A stretch of DNA of 64,000 nt from Saccharicrinis aurantiacus (GCF_001660705.2 NZ_LYBV02000017.1:1-64000), one strand, 5' to 3'; counted from the first letter of the stretch, positions 37,740-46,828 are shown. Program-made: numbers and translations. The notes: a model not told the origin generated them from the sequence alone.

Positions 37740-39005
37740 ATGAGTGTAATTGAAGCATATAAAAGTACAAGAACAGATATTGACCTAGACTTATTGGTAT
37801 ACGATGGTGACCGCGATTATGTATTAGAGTTTGATGAAGACAAAGAAATTCAGAAAACAGTAAGCGATATTAAGGATAATAATCCTGTATTTAAATCGCG
37901 TCGACACCTATTAAAATCCAGTCTTAGGTTAACAAGAGCACTTGCTCCAAATCTGCATGAAATAGCCGATCATTGTATTGATGTATTACAACTGAAATCG
38001 AGTATTGAGTTCTTCGTTTATCAAAGTGATAAGTTTAACGCTGCTTGTTATCCGCCAGAAGAAGATAAGTTATACATTATCATTTCATCGGGAATGATTG
38101 AACGCTTCACAAAAGAAGAATTACTCTTTGTAGTTGGCCACGAGATTGGTCATGTTCTATTTGAGCATTTTAAATATCCTGTAAGTCATATTTTAGAGGT
38201 TGGCTGCAATATTCTATCACCATTACATGCCATGAAATTGTATGCTTGGAACAGAAATGCCGAAATTAGCGCAGATAGAACAGGATTATTATGCTGTGGT
38301 AGTTTTGAATCAGCAGCAAAAGCTTTCTTTAAGCTATCCTCCGGTGTAACTTCCAATTCCTTGGATTTTAAGCTAAATGAATACATTAAGCAGTTTGTTG
38401 ACTTGGAGGCTGTAATGAATGACTCGGATCACGACCCATCTGATTGGTATAGCACACACCCATTTAGTCCTCTGCGCATTAAGGCTTTGGAGTTATTCAA
38501 TAAAAGCGAAACCTTTAAACAGTTTATTCCTACTGTAAATTCAGAGATTACAGAGGATCAGATGGAGGATGAAATCAAGAAAATTATGTCGCTTATGGAA
38601 CCTGAATATTTAGCTTCAGATACTGAATTTGGTGCTAAAATTCAGCAATTTATGTTCTTTGGTGGTTATATGATTTCTATTGCTGATGGTGTTGTTGAGG
38701 ATTCGGAAATACAAGCACTCCGCTCTATCGTTAATCAGGATGTTTTTACAACAAGCATGATGACAATCAATGAACATACACAAGATGAAATTATTGACGA
38801 ACTGAAACACTTATCTAAGGAACTCAATGTGTCCTTATCTGTAATGCAAAAGCTAAATATACTACGTGATCTATCAATTATTTCTTATTCAGATGGCGAA
38901 ATCGCCAAAGAAGAAGTGGTGGTGCTTCATAACCTAGCGCACCTCTTAAAAATCAATACTGAATTTATTGATAGAACACTTAATGATGCACAAGGCATCG
39001 AGTAA
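37740..39005 (+). CDS. M48-family metalloprotease with C-terminal TerB-like region
   Basis: 421 residues with no signal or membrane segment, so a cytosolic zinc protease. The zinc-binding motif is in LLFVVGHEIGHVLFEHF (HExxH near residue 134), and the third ligand is the glutamate in NRNAEISADRTGLL. Residues 290-421 (KIQQFMFFGGYMISIADGVV, EDSEIQALRSI, LSIISYSDGEIAKEEVV) resemble TerB, a helical domain of tellurite-resistance and phage-stress systems. An M48 peptidase fused to TerB is known in predicted conflict and stress contexts, but its function is untested. It is the fourth operon gene. Confidence 0.83.
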   Translation: MSVIEAYKSTRTDIDLDLLVYDGDRDYVLEFDEDKEIQKTVSDIKDNNPVFKSRRHLLKSSLRLTRALAPNLHEIADHCIDVLQLKSSIEFFVYQSDKFNAACYPPEEDKLYIIISSGMIERFTKEELLFVVGHEIGHVLFEHFKYPVSHILEVGCNILSPLHAMKLYAWNRNAEISADRTGLLCCGSFESAAKAFFKLSSGVTSNSLDFKLNEYIKQFVDLEAVMNDSDHDPSDWYSTHPFSPLRIKALELFNKSETFKQFIPTVNSEITEDQMEDEIKKIMSLMEPEYLASDTEFGAKIQQFMFFGGYMISIADGVVEDSEIQALRSIVNQDVFTTSMMTINEHTQDEIIDELKHLSKELNVSLSVMQKLNILRDLSIISYSDGEIAKEEVVVLHNLAHLLKINTEFIDRTLNDAQGIE

Positions 39006-39080
39006 TAAATATTAAAAACTCCGCAAGCTTTATTAAAAAAGATAAGGTTATAGGGAGCTTTAAAACAAGACAAATAGAAT

Positions 39081-39683
39081 ATGCAAGAACCTATCGAAAA
39101 CTTAAAATGTAATAATTATACTTACAAAGAAATTGCTGATGGCATTGCTATCCTAAATTACATAGGCAAGGCAACTAATATTTCAATCCCCAATTATATC
39201 AACAACAAGCCCGTAACGCAAATATGGAAAGAAGCCTTTGATAACAAGGGTTTAGAAACGGCTGAATTACCTGAACATCTTGAATATATTGGCGAAGATG
39301 CTTTTTATAAGAATAAACTTACAGAAATTACTATTCCGCAAAATGTTAAGCAAATTGGTGGCGGTGCATTTGGAAGAAATCAGTTAGAAAAACTTACCAT
39401 CAAGGCAGACCTTAAAACCATACCAATGTTTTGTTTTGTAGGCAATGCATTATCTAAACTCGATTTACCCGAATCTGTAAACACCTTATATAACAATTGC
39501 TTTGCCGAGAATAATTTTACCGAGCTTACAATCCCTAACCATATAGAAACATTAAGCTCTGCGGCTTTCGCTAGTTCTAAAAACCTTAAAAAGGTATCCT
39601 TACCAGAAAAATTTATGAGCGATAGGGAAAGCATATTTACCGGATCAGATTTTAATAGCATCACTTTTAAAACATCTAATTAA
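39081..39683 (+). CDS. BspA-type leucine-rich-repeat protein
   Basis: 200 residues made of LRR_5 (BspA/Treponema) repeats: LEYIGEDAFYKNKLTEITIP, KQIGGGAFGRNQLEKLTI, LYNNCFAENNFTELTIP. No signal peptide or surface anchor, unlike most BspA proteins, so it probably acts in the cytosol as an interaction module for the operon. It is followed by the last operon gene after 8 bp. Confidence 0.82.
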   Translation: MQEPIENLKCNNYTYKEIADGIAILNYIGKATNISIPNYINNKPVTQIWKEAFDNKGLETAELPEHLEYIGEDAFYKNKLTEITIPQNVKQIGGGAFGRNQLEKLTIKADLKTIPMFCFVGNALSKLDLPESVNTLYNNCFAENNFTELTIPNHIETLSSAAFASSKNLKKVSLPEKFMSDRESIFTGSDFNSITFKTSN

Positions 39684-39691
39684 TACATATT

Positions 39692-40207
39692 ATGAGTTAC
39701 GGCATTACACCCATACAAACTAATATTAAGCTGATAGAGCAGCAAATATTAAACCTAAACGAGACACAAAAAAAGGAGTATATAAAAGCATTAAGGCCGC
39801 ATTTAAAAGAACTACAAGCTTCTTTTGGCGAACCCGTTTTACAGATATTAAAAGACATGTTAAACGGTAAAGGTTTCGAGGCTGAATATGACTATTTGTA
39901 TTGGTACATATTCGAGAAAATATTTTTGCTGCATGGTAGTTCCCTCAATAACAGTGAGTGGTATCCTACTGATCTTTCAGAACTAGGAAAATTAAAAGCG
40001 CTAAAGATTTTTGACCTTCAACTAGAAAACATTCCTTACCCTGATGATTTTCCATTGGTATATTCTTGTAGAAGCGAAGATATAGAAACCCTTCGAATAG
40101 AGGTAAGTGAAATAATAAGCGATAGCGCGCAAAGAGACCAATTTCTATCATGGATAGATGCCTGTAATTCTGGAGACAATAATGATTTAGTGTTATATTA
40201 CTATTAG
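39692..40207 (+). CDS. Uncharacterised protein ending the M48/TerB operon
   Basis: 171 residues, cytosolic, starting MSYGITPIQTNIKLIEQ, with aromatic-rich segments (FEAEYDYLYWYIFEKIFLL) and an acidic C-terminus (CNSGDNNDLVLYYY). The opening and the YW-rich middle resemble a family of uncharacterised bacterial proteins (DUF7691-like), a weak assignment. It is tightly spaced to the LRR gene, and a convergent terminator hairpin follows. Confidence 0.65.
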   Translation: MSYGITPIQTNIKLIEQQILNLNETQKKEYIKALRPHLKELQASFGEPVLQILKDMLNGKGFEAEYDYLYWYIFEKIFLLHGSSLNNSEWYPTDLSELGKLKALKIFDLQLENIPYPDDFPLVYSCRSEDIETLRIEVSEIISDSAQRDQFLSWIDACNSGDNNDLVLYYY

Positions 40208-40298
40208 TTTTATAGCATTATTGAATCATTACATAGCAAGTCGTTGGCTAAAAACCAAACAACAAAGACTCTGTTTCCTATATTGATTAAACAAACAA

Positions 40299-40337
40299 AA
40301 GCGATAATATGTAAGAATTATTTACATACTATCGCTT
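40299..40337. terminator. Hairpin between convergent operons
   Basis: An outer stem AAGCGATA (40299-40306) with TATCGCTT (40330-40337) and an inner ATGTAA/TTACAT extension lies between the convergent M48 operon and the fucosidase gene. Confidence 0.6.
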
Positions 40338-40358
40338 CAATATAATTGAATTCAATAA

Positions 40359-41957
40359 CTATTTTACACTCGGAATTTGACCTTTAAATACCATTTTTAT
40401 TGGATAAGCATATTTGTAGTTGGGTTGTTTTGGTAAGCTTAATAATAAGCCTTCATTGCTTTGTTCAAATTTTATTTTACCCTTCGCTCCTATCATTCGC
40501 ATCGATTTTAAGTTACTTAAATCAGTTTCACTCATGCTCGTAATCATAAACTTACCATCTGATGGCCACTTTAAAATAGTGGCATAAAGAATTGTATTTT
40601 CTTTATTACGGGTAAAGCGGATATCTTGATTGGTTGCAGTATACATTTTATGACCAGTTTCATTTTTTTGTCCCCATAGTTCGCCTACTTCACCAAATAT
40701 TTCATACGGACGCGTACTATAAACTGCCTCTCCACATATATTTAACCAATCGCCTAATTCATACATCATTGTTTTTTGCTCTTCGGGGAAAGTACCATCT
40801 GGTTTTGGTGCAAATGATAACATGAGCACTCCGCGCTTACTAATAATATCCATTAGCTGATCTACAATCATATTGGTAGGTTTAATGGGTGTTCCTTCTA
40901 CATAACCCCAATTATGATCGTCGTAAACACAATCATCTGTTTGCCAAACCATATCTGCGATATCATTCATACCACCGCGCTCAAAATCTCGCACAGCCGC
41001 ACCTTGACGCCATGTTGGCCATCCTTTATAATTAATTACTACGTTAGGATTACCCATAGTACCCTTACCCGCTTCAATGGCATTATTATAATAATAGGCC
41101 CCAAATTGTTGCTTGCGCGATTCCCATTCTTTCGGGTTAAATCCCCAATCGAAATAATACAAATCAGGCTTATACATATCTGCAAGTTCTTTTGTACGGT
41201 CTAACCAACGATTCATATCACGCTCACTGGGTTTAACTGCACCCCTTGAACGCGGAATCCAGATTTTACGTGTTTCGCCATCGTACATTCTAATGGTATC
41301 TGCGCTCGCTTGAACGATAGGATTTCCGTATAAATCTTCATATGCAGGATTAACTGCATCATACCTATTAATATGATTCCACTCAAAAAAGCAATAATTC
41401 CATGCCGTATGGTTCGAAACGCCAAACTTCAGTCCTTTCAAACGTGCTGCTTCGGCCATCTCACCAACCAAATCACGTTTGGGTCCCATATTAACCGAAT
41501 TCCATTTACTTAGTTTGGTATCCCATAAACAAAAAGCATCGTGATGGGCTCCCATCATTGTAAAAAATTTAGCACCACCTTTTACACATAGATCAGCCCA
41601 TTCGTCGGCATTAAAGTTTTCTGCCTTAAACATAGGTATGAAATCCTTATAACCAAATTCCTCTGGTGGTCCGTATACTTCATTATGATGTAAATGAGTT
41701 GCTAAGCCCTGGTTATTTCTGCTACTTTGTCCTCTCTGACAATACATCCAGCGTCCATACCATTCAGCAGCATGACCACCTTTAAATGCAGGTACTGAAT
41801 AAACGCCCCAATGTACCCAAAAGCCTATTTTAGCATCTTCGTACCATTCTGGAGCCTGATAATTTTGTAATGATTCCCAATCTGCACTATATTTAGTTTG
41901 CGCCTTAACAGAAATTAAGCTTACAACTAATGCAATTGATAAAACGGATAGTTTCAT
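40359..41957 (-). CDS. Alpha-L-fucosidase (GH29), exported
   Basis: 532 residues with a signal peptide (MKLSVLSIALVVSLISVKAQ). The GH29 signatures are FWVHWGVYSVPAF, GAHHDAFCLWD and SNHTAWNYCFFEW. The catalytic nucleophile is probably an aspartate in KPDLYYFDWGF. The enzyme removes fucose from host or algal glycans in the periplasm. It is a single gene without a SusCD pair, upstream of a Crp/Fnr-type regulator on the same strand. Confidence 0.9.
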   Translation of the reverse strand: MKLSVLSIALVVSLISVKAQTKYSADWESLQNYQAPEWYEDAKIGFWVHWGVYSVPAFKGGHAAEWYGRWMYCQRGQSSRNNQGLATHLHHNEVYGPPEEFGYKDFIPMFKAENFNADEWADLCVKGGAKFFTMMGAHHDAFCLWDTKLSKWNSVNMGPKRDLVGEMAEAARLKGLKFGVSNHTAWNYCFFEWNHINRYDAVNPAYEDLYGNPIVQASADTIRMYDGETRKIWIPRSRGAVKPSERDMNRWLDRTKELADMYKPDLYYFDWGFNPKEWESRKQQFGAYYYNNAIEAGKGTMGNPNVVINYKGWPTWRQGAAVRDFERGGMNDIADMVWQTDDCVYDDHNWGYVEGTPIKPTNMIVDQLMDIISKRGVLMLSFAPKPDGTFPEEQKTMMYELGDWLNICGEAVYSTRPYEIFGEVGELWGQKNETGHKMYTATNQDIRFTRNKENTILYATILKWPSDGKFMITSMSETDLSNLKSMRMIGAKGKIKFEQSNEGLLLSLPKQPNYKYAYPIKMVFKGQIPSVK

Positions 41958-42088
41958 AAATTATTTACTTAAAGGTTATTTGAAAATTCTTATACTCTAC
42001 AATTTATCTACATGTTAAATAAACAAACACTTCTGCTATTATAATGTCTTTTCTGTCCATCAATAGCACCCTTCAGTAAATTTTATAA

Positions 42089-42730
42089 CTAAAATAAAGT
42101 ACTTACATCAATTTTATTCCTTGATAATTTAACTCTTCCAATTTTTTCGAGCTGTTTTAATAACCTAGAAACCACCTCACGAGAAGTATGTAAATCATCG
42201 GCAATTTCTTGATGTGTACCTTGCAGTATTAATGTATTGGTATCTTTTGATCTCTGTATGAGGTATTTCTCCAGACGCTCATCCATCTTTAAAAAAGCAA
42301 TACTATCTACGGTTTTTAATAATTCCTCAAAACGAGTTCTATAAGCGATCATAATAAAACTGCGCCAACTACTGTATTTCTGTAACCACTCATCCATATA
42401 CTTTATTGGTACCATGATTGCTGTGGCCTCGTCTATAACAGTAGCCCTAACTTCACTTATGGCCCTATTCATGCAACATGAAATTATACTTGCACAAGTT
42501 TCTCCACCATTTAAATAATAAAGTAACAGTTCGTTACCCATATCATCTTCACGAACTATTTTTATGCTTCCCTTAATTAATAATGGCATTGCTATAACAT
42601 CATCGGCAATATTGATAAAGTTCTGATTAGCATCGATAGTTTTAATACTGCAGTACTTTTCTATATCTGCTAGTAATTCAGGTTCCAAGAGTGATGGGAA
42701 ATGCTTCTTTACAAGTTCTGTTATCTCCAT
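42089..42730 (-). CDS. Crp/Fnr-family transcriptional regulator
   Basis: 213 residues. An N-terminal cyclic-nucleotide-binding-type beta-barrel (residues 20-130) is joined to a C-terminal winged helix with recognition helix TSREVVSRLLKQLEKIG. No FNR-type N-terminal cysteine cluster is evident; a single CC pair occurs in SIISCCMNRA. The ligand is unknown. The gene is divergent from a small Nif11-type gene whose promoter carries a 15 bp palindrome. Confidence 0.9.
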   Translation of the reverse strand: MEITELVKKHFPSLLEPELLADIEKYCSIKTIDANQNFINIADDVIAMPLLIKGSIKIVREDDMGNELLLYYLNGGETCASIISCCMNRAISEVRATVIDEATAIMVPIKYMDEWLQKYSSWRSFIMIAYRTRFEELLKTVDSIAFLKMDERLEKYLIQRSKDTNTLILQGTHQEIADDLHTSREVVSRLLKQLEKIGRVKLSRNKIDVSTLF

Positions 42731-42873
42731 AGATTAAGTTTCATATTCAGTGAGCAGCAAATATAATAAATTCAAAATGTAGTTTAACTTTTCTCCTTCA
42801 TTGAAATAATAATTTCAATATAACACATAAACACGCTTAATATTTACGATTTAACAGTATTTGTATTTTAAAT

Positions 42874-42896
42874 ATTACATAATGTAATTATCTTTG
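42874..42896 (+). promoter_or_regulatory. Palindrome abutting a -7 element before the Nif11 gene
   Basis: The perfect 15 bp palindrome ATTACAT-A-ATGTAAT (42874-42888) is immediately followed by TATCTTTG (42889-42896), a match to the Bacteroidota -7 box. A suitably spaced TTG is absent, so an activator bound at the palindrome may be needed. The start codon is 28 bp downstream. Confidence 0.5.
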
Positions 42897-42924
42897 AGCA
42901 AATTAAAATTTAAACTTATATATT

Positions 42925-43143
42925 ATGTCAAGGAAAGATGTAGAAGCATTATTAGACAAAGGAGGAGATGATAGAGAGTTTCGTGTTAAATACGACAACA
43001 TTTTCTCTATGGAAAAATTTGCAGCTGTAGCAAAAGAAGATGGTTTTGAGTTTACAGCAGAAGAATTACAAGCTGTATTACGTGAAAACGGAGATGGCTT
43101 TGAATCTACAGGTAATCCACCTAAAAAAGCCATTTGGATATAA
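42925..43143 (+). CDS. Nif11-type RiPP precursor-like peptide
   Basis: 72 residues with the Nif11 leader pattern: SRKDVEALLDKGGDDREFR then FSMEKFAAVAKEDGFEFTAE and EELQAVLRENGDG, followed by a short C-terminal segment FESTGNPPKKAIWI. Nif11 leaders direct modification of the downstream core in ribosomal natural products; the double glycine-like cleavage position would be near ENGDGF. No modification or export enzyme is in the window, so it may be an orphan precursor or a member of the family with another role. A longer minus-strand ORF across it is a shadow. Confidence 0.75.
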   Translation: MSRKDVEALLDKGGDDREFRVKYDNIFSMEKFAAVAKEDGFEFTAEELQAVLRENGDGFESTGNPPKKAIWI

Positions 43144-43202
43144 TATCCAGAAAAACCATATGATTTATAGTCATATACAACCAATTACAATTAGTTTTAA
43201 AT

Positions 43203-43413
43203 GAAGTTGTTTAAAGTTGTCTGGAAATTTCGAGAATGATATATTGGTTTTCAGTGGCAAGGCTCAATTTTTATTGCATAGCCTTAGCTACGGAATAAAG
43301 ATTAGCAGAAGTCAATGAAACGAGAGTTCTATGAGACAAAATAAAATACATGTTTCAATCTCATAAAATCAAGATGTTACTCGCAGTTTTTCAGCACGAC
43401 TTTAAACAACTTC
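43203..43413. mobile_element. 211 bp MITE-like element
   Basis: Perfect 15 bp terminal inverted repeats GAAGTTGTTTAAAGT (43203-43217) and its complement (43399-43413) are extended by imperfect matching for about 15 bp. They are flanked by AAT on both sides (43200-43202 and 43414-43416), a possible 3 bp target duplication. There is no open frame inside. A fragment of the end sequence (GTTTAAAGTTGT) is seen again near 43930. Confidence 0.65.
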
Positions 43414-43468
43414 AATATACATAAGTGTATATTTAAAACTAATTTGGTTTATAACCTTACTGTATAGA

Positions 43469-43903
43469 TTAAAAGCAGATCCTGATATTTAATCCAAAAC
43501 TATCTGCATTAAAGGTAGTGGTATCAATCATTTGGAAATAAGGTCTCCAATCAACCCCAATTGCTAAGGGTGCACTTGAAAAGTGATATTCTATCCCGAC
43601 TTCACCAGCGGCACCAAATTTAAAAGCATCTCCAAAAAAAGCAGTTGGCCCAACACCTGTATACCACATAAAGCCTTTTTCACCTCCTAAATTCTGATAC
43701 CAAAAATCCCATAAACAATCTATACCCATGCCACCTCCAAATGTTATATCTGTATGCAAACGAGAGAATTTACCTAAACTAAAAACACCATCGATAGCAA
43801 CCTGACTACCACTAAAGTTAGGGAAACGAATACCAACTTCTTGTGCTTTACTTGTTGATAATAATGTAAGAAGGAATAGGATAGAAAAAAGTAATTTCTT
43901 CAT
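43469..43903 (-). CDS. Small exported beta-strand-rich protein
   Basis: 144 residues with a signal peptide (MKKLLFSILFLLTLLSTSKAQ) and alternating strands with glycine turns (ITFGGGMGIDCLWDFWYQN, WYTGVGPTAFFGDAFKF, GEVGIEYHF) ending in an aromatic residue (IRICF), the shape of a small outer-membrane barrel. It is common in Bacteroidota and of unknown function. It converges with nothing and stands beside the MITE-like element. Confidence 0.75.
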   Translation of the reverse strand: MKKLLFSILFLLTLLSTSKAQEVGIRFPNFSGSQVAIDGVFSLGKFSRLHTDITFGGGMGIDCLWDFWYQNLGGEKGFMWYTGVGPTAFFGDAFKFGAAGEVGIEYHFSSAPLAIGVDWRPYFQMIDTTTFNADSFGLNIRICF

Positions 43904-43950
43904 ATGGTGATTGAATTAAATAGTTTGATGTTTAAAGTTGTGTAAAAAAA

Positions 43951-43998
43951 AATCGAGTAATTTCGATTAAAAAAAAGGGTTGCTCTTACGAACAACCC
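43951..43998 (-). terminator. Double hairpin terminator of the CoA-transferase gene
   Basis: Two consecutive stems: GGGTTG/CAACCC (43977-43982 with 43993-43998), then AATCGA/TCGATT (43951-43956 with 43963-43968), each followed on the minus strand by a long T-run. Confidence 0.7.
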
Positions 43999-44030
43999 CC
44001 TCATTATATATTATTAGCTAAAATGGTAGA

Positions 44031-45515
44031 TTACCATTTAGTTTTTCTCATATCACCTGAAGATAAAAACTCACTGTGCATATTGAATACTGATTTCAAT
44101 GCTTGTGGAGTTTGAGGCTCACCATCAGTTTGCGCTAAATAATCTCTCATTAAGTCTTTGTAATCAGGGTGTACACAATTCTCGATAATTGTTTCTGCAC
44201 GCTGACGAGGAGATTTTCCTCTTAAATCGGCAACACCTTGCTCAGTAATTAATACTTTAACCGAGTGCTCTGAGTGATCTTGGTGAGATACCAAAGGAAC
44301 AATAGCAGAGATAGCTCCACCTTTAGCAACTGAAGGACAAGTAAATATTGAAAGGAATGAGTTACGAGTAAAGTCACCCGAACCACCAATACCATTCATC
44401 ATTTTTGTACCTAAAATATGCGTACTATTAATGTTACCAAAGATATCTGCTTCAATTGCAGTATTAATAGTAATTAATCCTAACTGACGTACTAACTCAG
44501 GGTTGTTAGAAATCTCTTGCGGACGAAGAACTAATTTATCTTTAAAGAAATCGTAATCTTTATAAATCTCATCTAATACTGGAGGCGAAACCGTTAATGA
44601 ACAACCAGAAGCGAAAGTAATATCACCTTTTTTCATTAATTCAATAACCGACTCTTGAATAACCTCAGTGTACATTTTAAATGGAGGAATATCCTCATTA
44701 GATCCTAATGAACCTAAAACGGCATTTGCAATGTTACCTACACCCGATTGAATTGGTAAAAACTCCTCAGGAATAGTACCTTTACGTAATTCGCCAGCTA
44801 AGAAACTTGCTACGTTATCACCAATTTTAGCAGTAACCTCGTCAACTGGAGCAAAACCACCTGTTTCGTCAGGAGCATTGTTCTCAACGATACCCATAAT
44901 TTTAGCAGGATCGATTCTTAATACAGAATCACCAATACGCATATCAGGAGCATGAACTGGAATAGATTTTCTGTATGGAGGATCTAAAGGCTCATAGATA
45001 TCGTGTAAACCTTTAATATATGCTGGGTGATTTGTATTTAACTCAATAATAACTCTTTTAGCTAACTTAGCAGCCGTTGGAGAAATACCTACACCTGAAG
45101 TTAAAACAACTTCACCGTTAGGAGAAACATCTGCCGCTTCAATGATAGCCACATCAATATCACCAAAAAAGCCATAACGCATTTCTTGAGCTAATGCAGA
45201 TAAGTGCATATCGAAATACTCAACTTCACCACTATTAATAGCGTTTCTTAAGTCTTTATTAGACTGGTAAGGCGTACGGAATTTAACTGCATTAGCTCTA
45301 GCTAATTTTCCATCTAAAGAGTCACCTGTTGATGCTCCTGAGATAACTCCAATTTTAAACTCTCTTCCAGCTTCGTGCTCTTTCTCAGCTTTCGCTGCTA
45401 TTGCTGCAGGTACTACTTTAGGCGAACCTGCTGGTGTAAAACCACTGAACGCTACAGTTGCATCATGATGAATGTATGATGCTGCTTCTTCTGGTGTAAT
45501 TTTTTTAAATGACAT
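44031..45515 (-). CDS. Acetyl-CoA hydrolase/succinate CoA-transferase family enzyme
   Basis: The ATG at 45515 gives 494 residues; an upstream TTG would add ten. It belongs to the class I acetyl-CoA hydrolase/transferase family, moving CoA between acetyl/succinyl/propionyl groups. The catalytic glutamate is expected in FKMYTEVIQESVIEL, with the glycine-rich NSTHILGTKMMNGIGGSGDF typical of the family. In anaerobic Bacteroidota such enzymes produce acetate or propionate from CoA esters. It stands alone with its own terminator. Confidence 0.88.
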   Translation of the reverse strand: MSFKKITPEEAASYIHHDATVAFSGFTPAGSPKVVPAAIAAKAEKEHEAGREFKIGVISGASTGDSLDGKLARANAVKFRTPYQSNKDLRNAINSGEVEYFDMHLSALAQEMRYGFFGDIDVAIIEAADVSPNGEVVLTSGVGISPTAAKLAKRVIIELNTNHPAYIKGLHDIYEPLDPPYRKSIPVHAPDMRIGDSVLRIDPAKIMGIVENNAPDETGGFAPVDEVTAKIGDNVASFLAGELRKGTIPEEFLPIQSGVGNIANAVLGSLGSNEDIPPFKMYTEVIQESVIELMKKGDITFASGCSLTVSPPVLDEIYKDYDFFKDKLVLRPQEISNNPELVRQLGLITINTAIEADIFGNINSTHILGTKMMNGIGGSGDFTRNSFLSIFTCPSVAKGGAISAIVPLVSHQDHSEHSVKVLITEQGVADLRGKSPRQRAETIIENCVHPDYKDLMRDYLAQTDGEPQTPQALKSVFNMHSEFLSSGDMRKTKW

Positions 45516-45845
45516 ATCTGTTCTAATCGAATTTTTTATTATCAAAATAACGAGCGCAAATATAAGTCAAACATGGTAAATAATCACACATATTAAAGAA
45601 ATATTTCTTTAAAAAGAAAAACCTCTACACCTCAATATTTATGGGCTTCGTAGAGTGTATTATTAAGCTAAAGCACTCCATGTTCTACAGCATATATATG
45701 TTAAAACAATAGACTTTGCTTTTCTAATACGAATTAATATTGTTAATCTATTGATTAGTTAATAAATTGTATAGCTACATTAATTCTAAATTGATAAATA
45801 ATATCAACCTTACTTCTAGTTATCACAAAATAAGAATAAATATAA
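45516..45845. other. 330 bp divergent gap
   Basis: AT-rich. It separates the CoA-transferase from the broken cupin. I see no clear promoter, hairpin or reading frame. Confidence 0.4.
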
Positions 45846-46327
45846 ATGAAGATAATTAACCATAAACTTCTTTCTGAAACTTCTGAAAAAGCACGTTTAA
45901 ATAAACGCAAGCGTATCAATCATAATTTCCATGATGAAATGGAAAACCCGGTACATAGGCTTCTAAATACCCTTGAGCCTGAAACATACATAAGGCCACA
46001 TAGGCATACAAACCCTGCTAAAGAGGAATCGATTATTGTTTTGAGTGGAGAATTACTGTTTTTTAGTTTTTATGAAGATGGGAAAGTAAAAGATTGTTTG
46101 AATATGGGTCCTAATACTGAAACGGTGGTGTGGATTTAAAAGCAGGTGAATGGCATATGCTTATCCCTCTTATAGAGAACACTGTAATATATGAAGTAAA
46201 ACCTGGGCCATTTGATCCCTTAGCTCCTGAAGATTTTGCATCATGGGCACCTGATGGAAGTAATATTGATGATGCAAATAATTATAAAGAAATGCTCATT
46301 AATTATTTTGCCACGAATACTAAATAG
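45846..46327 (+). pseudogene. WbuC-family cupin, broken by a one-base frameshift
   Basis: Two overlapping frames together encode one WbuC-type cupin. The first 97 codons carry PVHRLLNTLEPETYIRPHRH...SIIVLSGELLFF. The second, in the next frame, continues GGVDLKAGEWHMLIPL and VIYEVKPGPFDPLAPEDFA. The switch lies at the GGTGGTGTGG run near 46125-46133, consistent with loss of one base. The metal-binding histidines are split between the two parts. WbuC is linked to O-antigen loci, but none is nearby. Sequencing error cannot be excluded. Confidence 0.8.
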
Positions 46328-46360
46328 TGAGTAATATAAAACTAGTTACATCATAAAAAG

Positions 46361-46388
46361 GCCTGTAATTTGATATACTACAGGCTTT
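46361..46388 (+). terminator. Terminator after the cupin
   Basis: A stem GCCTGTA/TACAGGC (46361-46367 with 46379-46385) followed by TTT lies 33 bp after the end of the frame. Confidence 0.6.
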
Positions 46389-46735
46389 AAGAAATATTTC
46401 ACAATTACTTAACATTTTAAGAGTTGCAAAGAAATCTGCACTTAAAATCTATAGAGCATGTTCTTTAAATTGAAAAATATTCCTGACAAAATATATTTAA
46501 TTAGTCTATGATAGTATACCTGTATATGATTCTTTAGCGTTCTATTGTTACCTTCAATTTACACTTATAACTAGTTCTATATAAACTCCAAATCGTTTTA
46601 TAGTTTCTACATAGGCATTGCGAGTTTTCTTTCTCTGGTTAAGCTGTAGATCATTCATCAATTATTATCGTATTCTGGTTTAAGTTTGACGCAAGAGTCT
46701 ACGTTAAGGTTAGATACTTACAGCTTTGACAAAAA
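46389..46735. other. 350 bp gap without recognisable features
   Basis: AT-rich, between the cupin and the terminator of the CotH/VTC operon. I find no gene, promoter or repeat. Confidence 0.4.
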
Positions 46736-46763
46736 AAAGAGTGCTCTTTATTGAACACTCTTT
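46736..46763 (-). terminator. Terminator of the CotH-VTC operon
   Basis: A stem AAAGAGTG/CACTCTTT (46736-46743 with 46756-46763) followed on the minus strand by a T-run lies 65 bp beyond the DUF4956 stop. Confidence 0.7.
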
Positions 46764-46828
46764 CTATTTTGGAGACTAACCTCGCTTTTACTTCAATATT
46801 TTTAATTCTTGATTATCTCTTATATTTT

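Noticed and set aside
42903-43184. 93-codon minus-strand frame over the Nif11 gene.
   Set aside because: It is the shadow of a frame with a clear family match and has no protein-like features.
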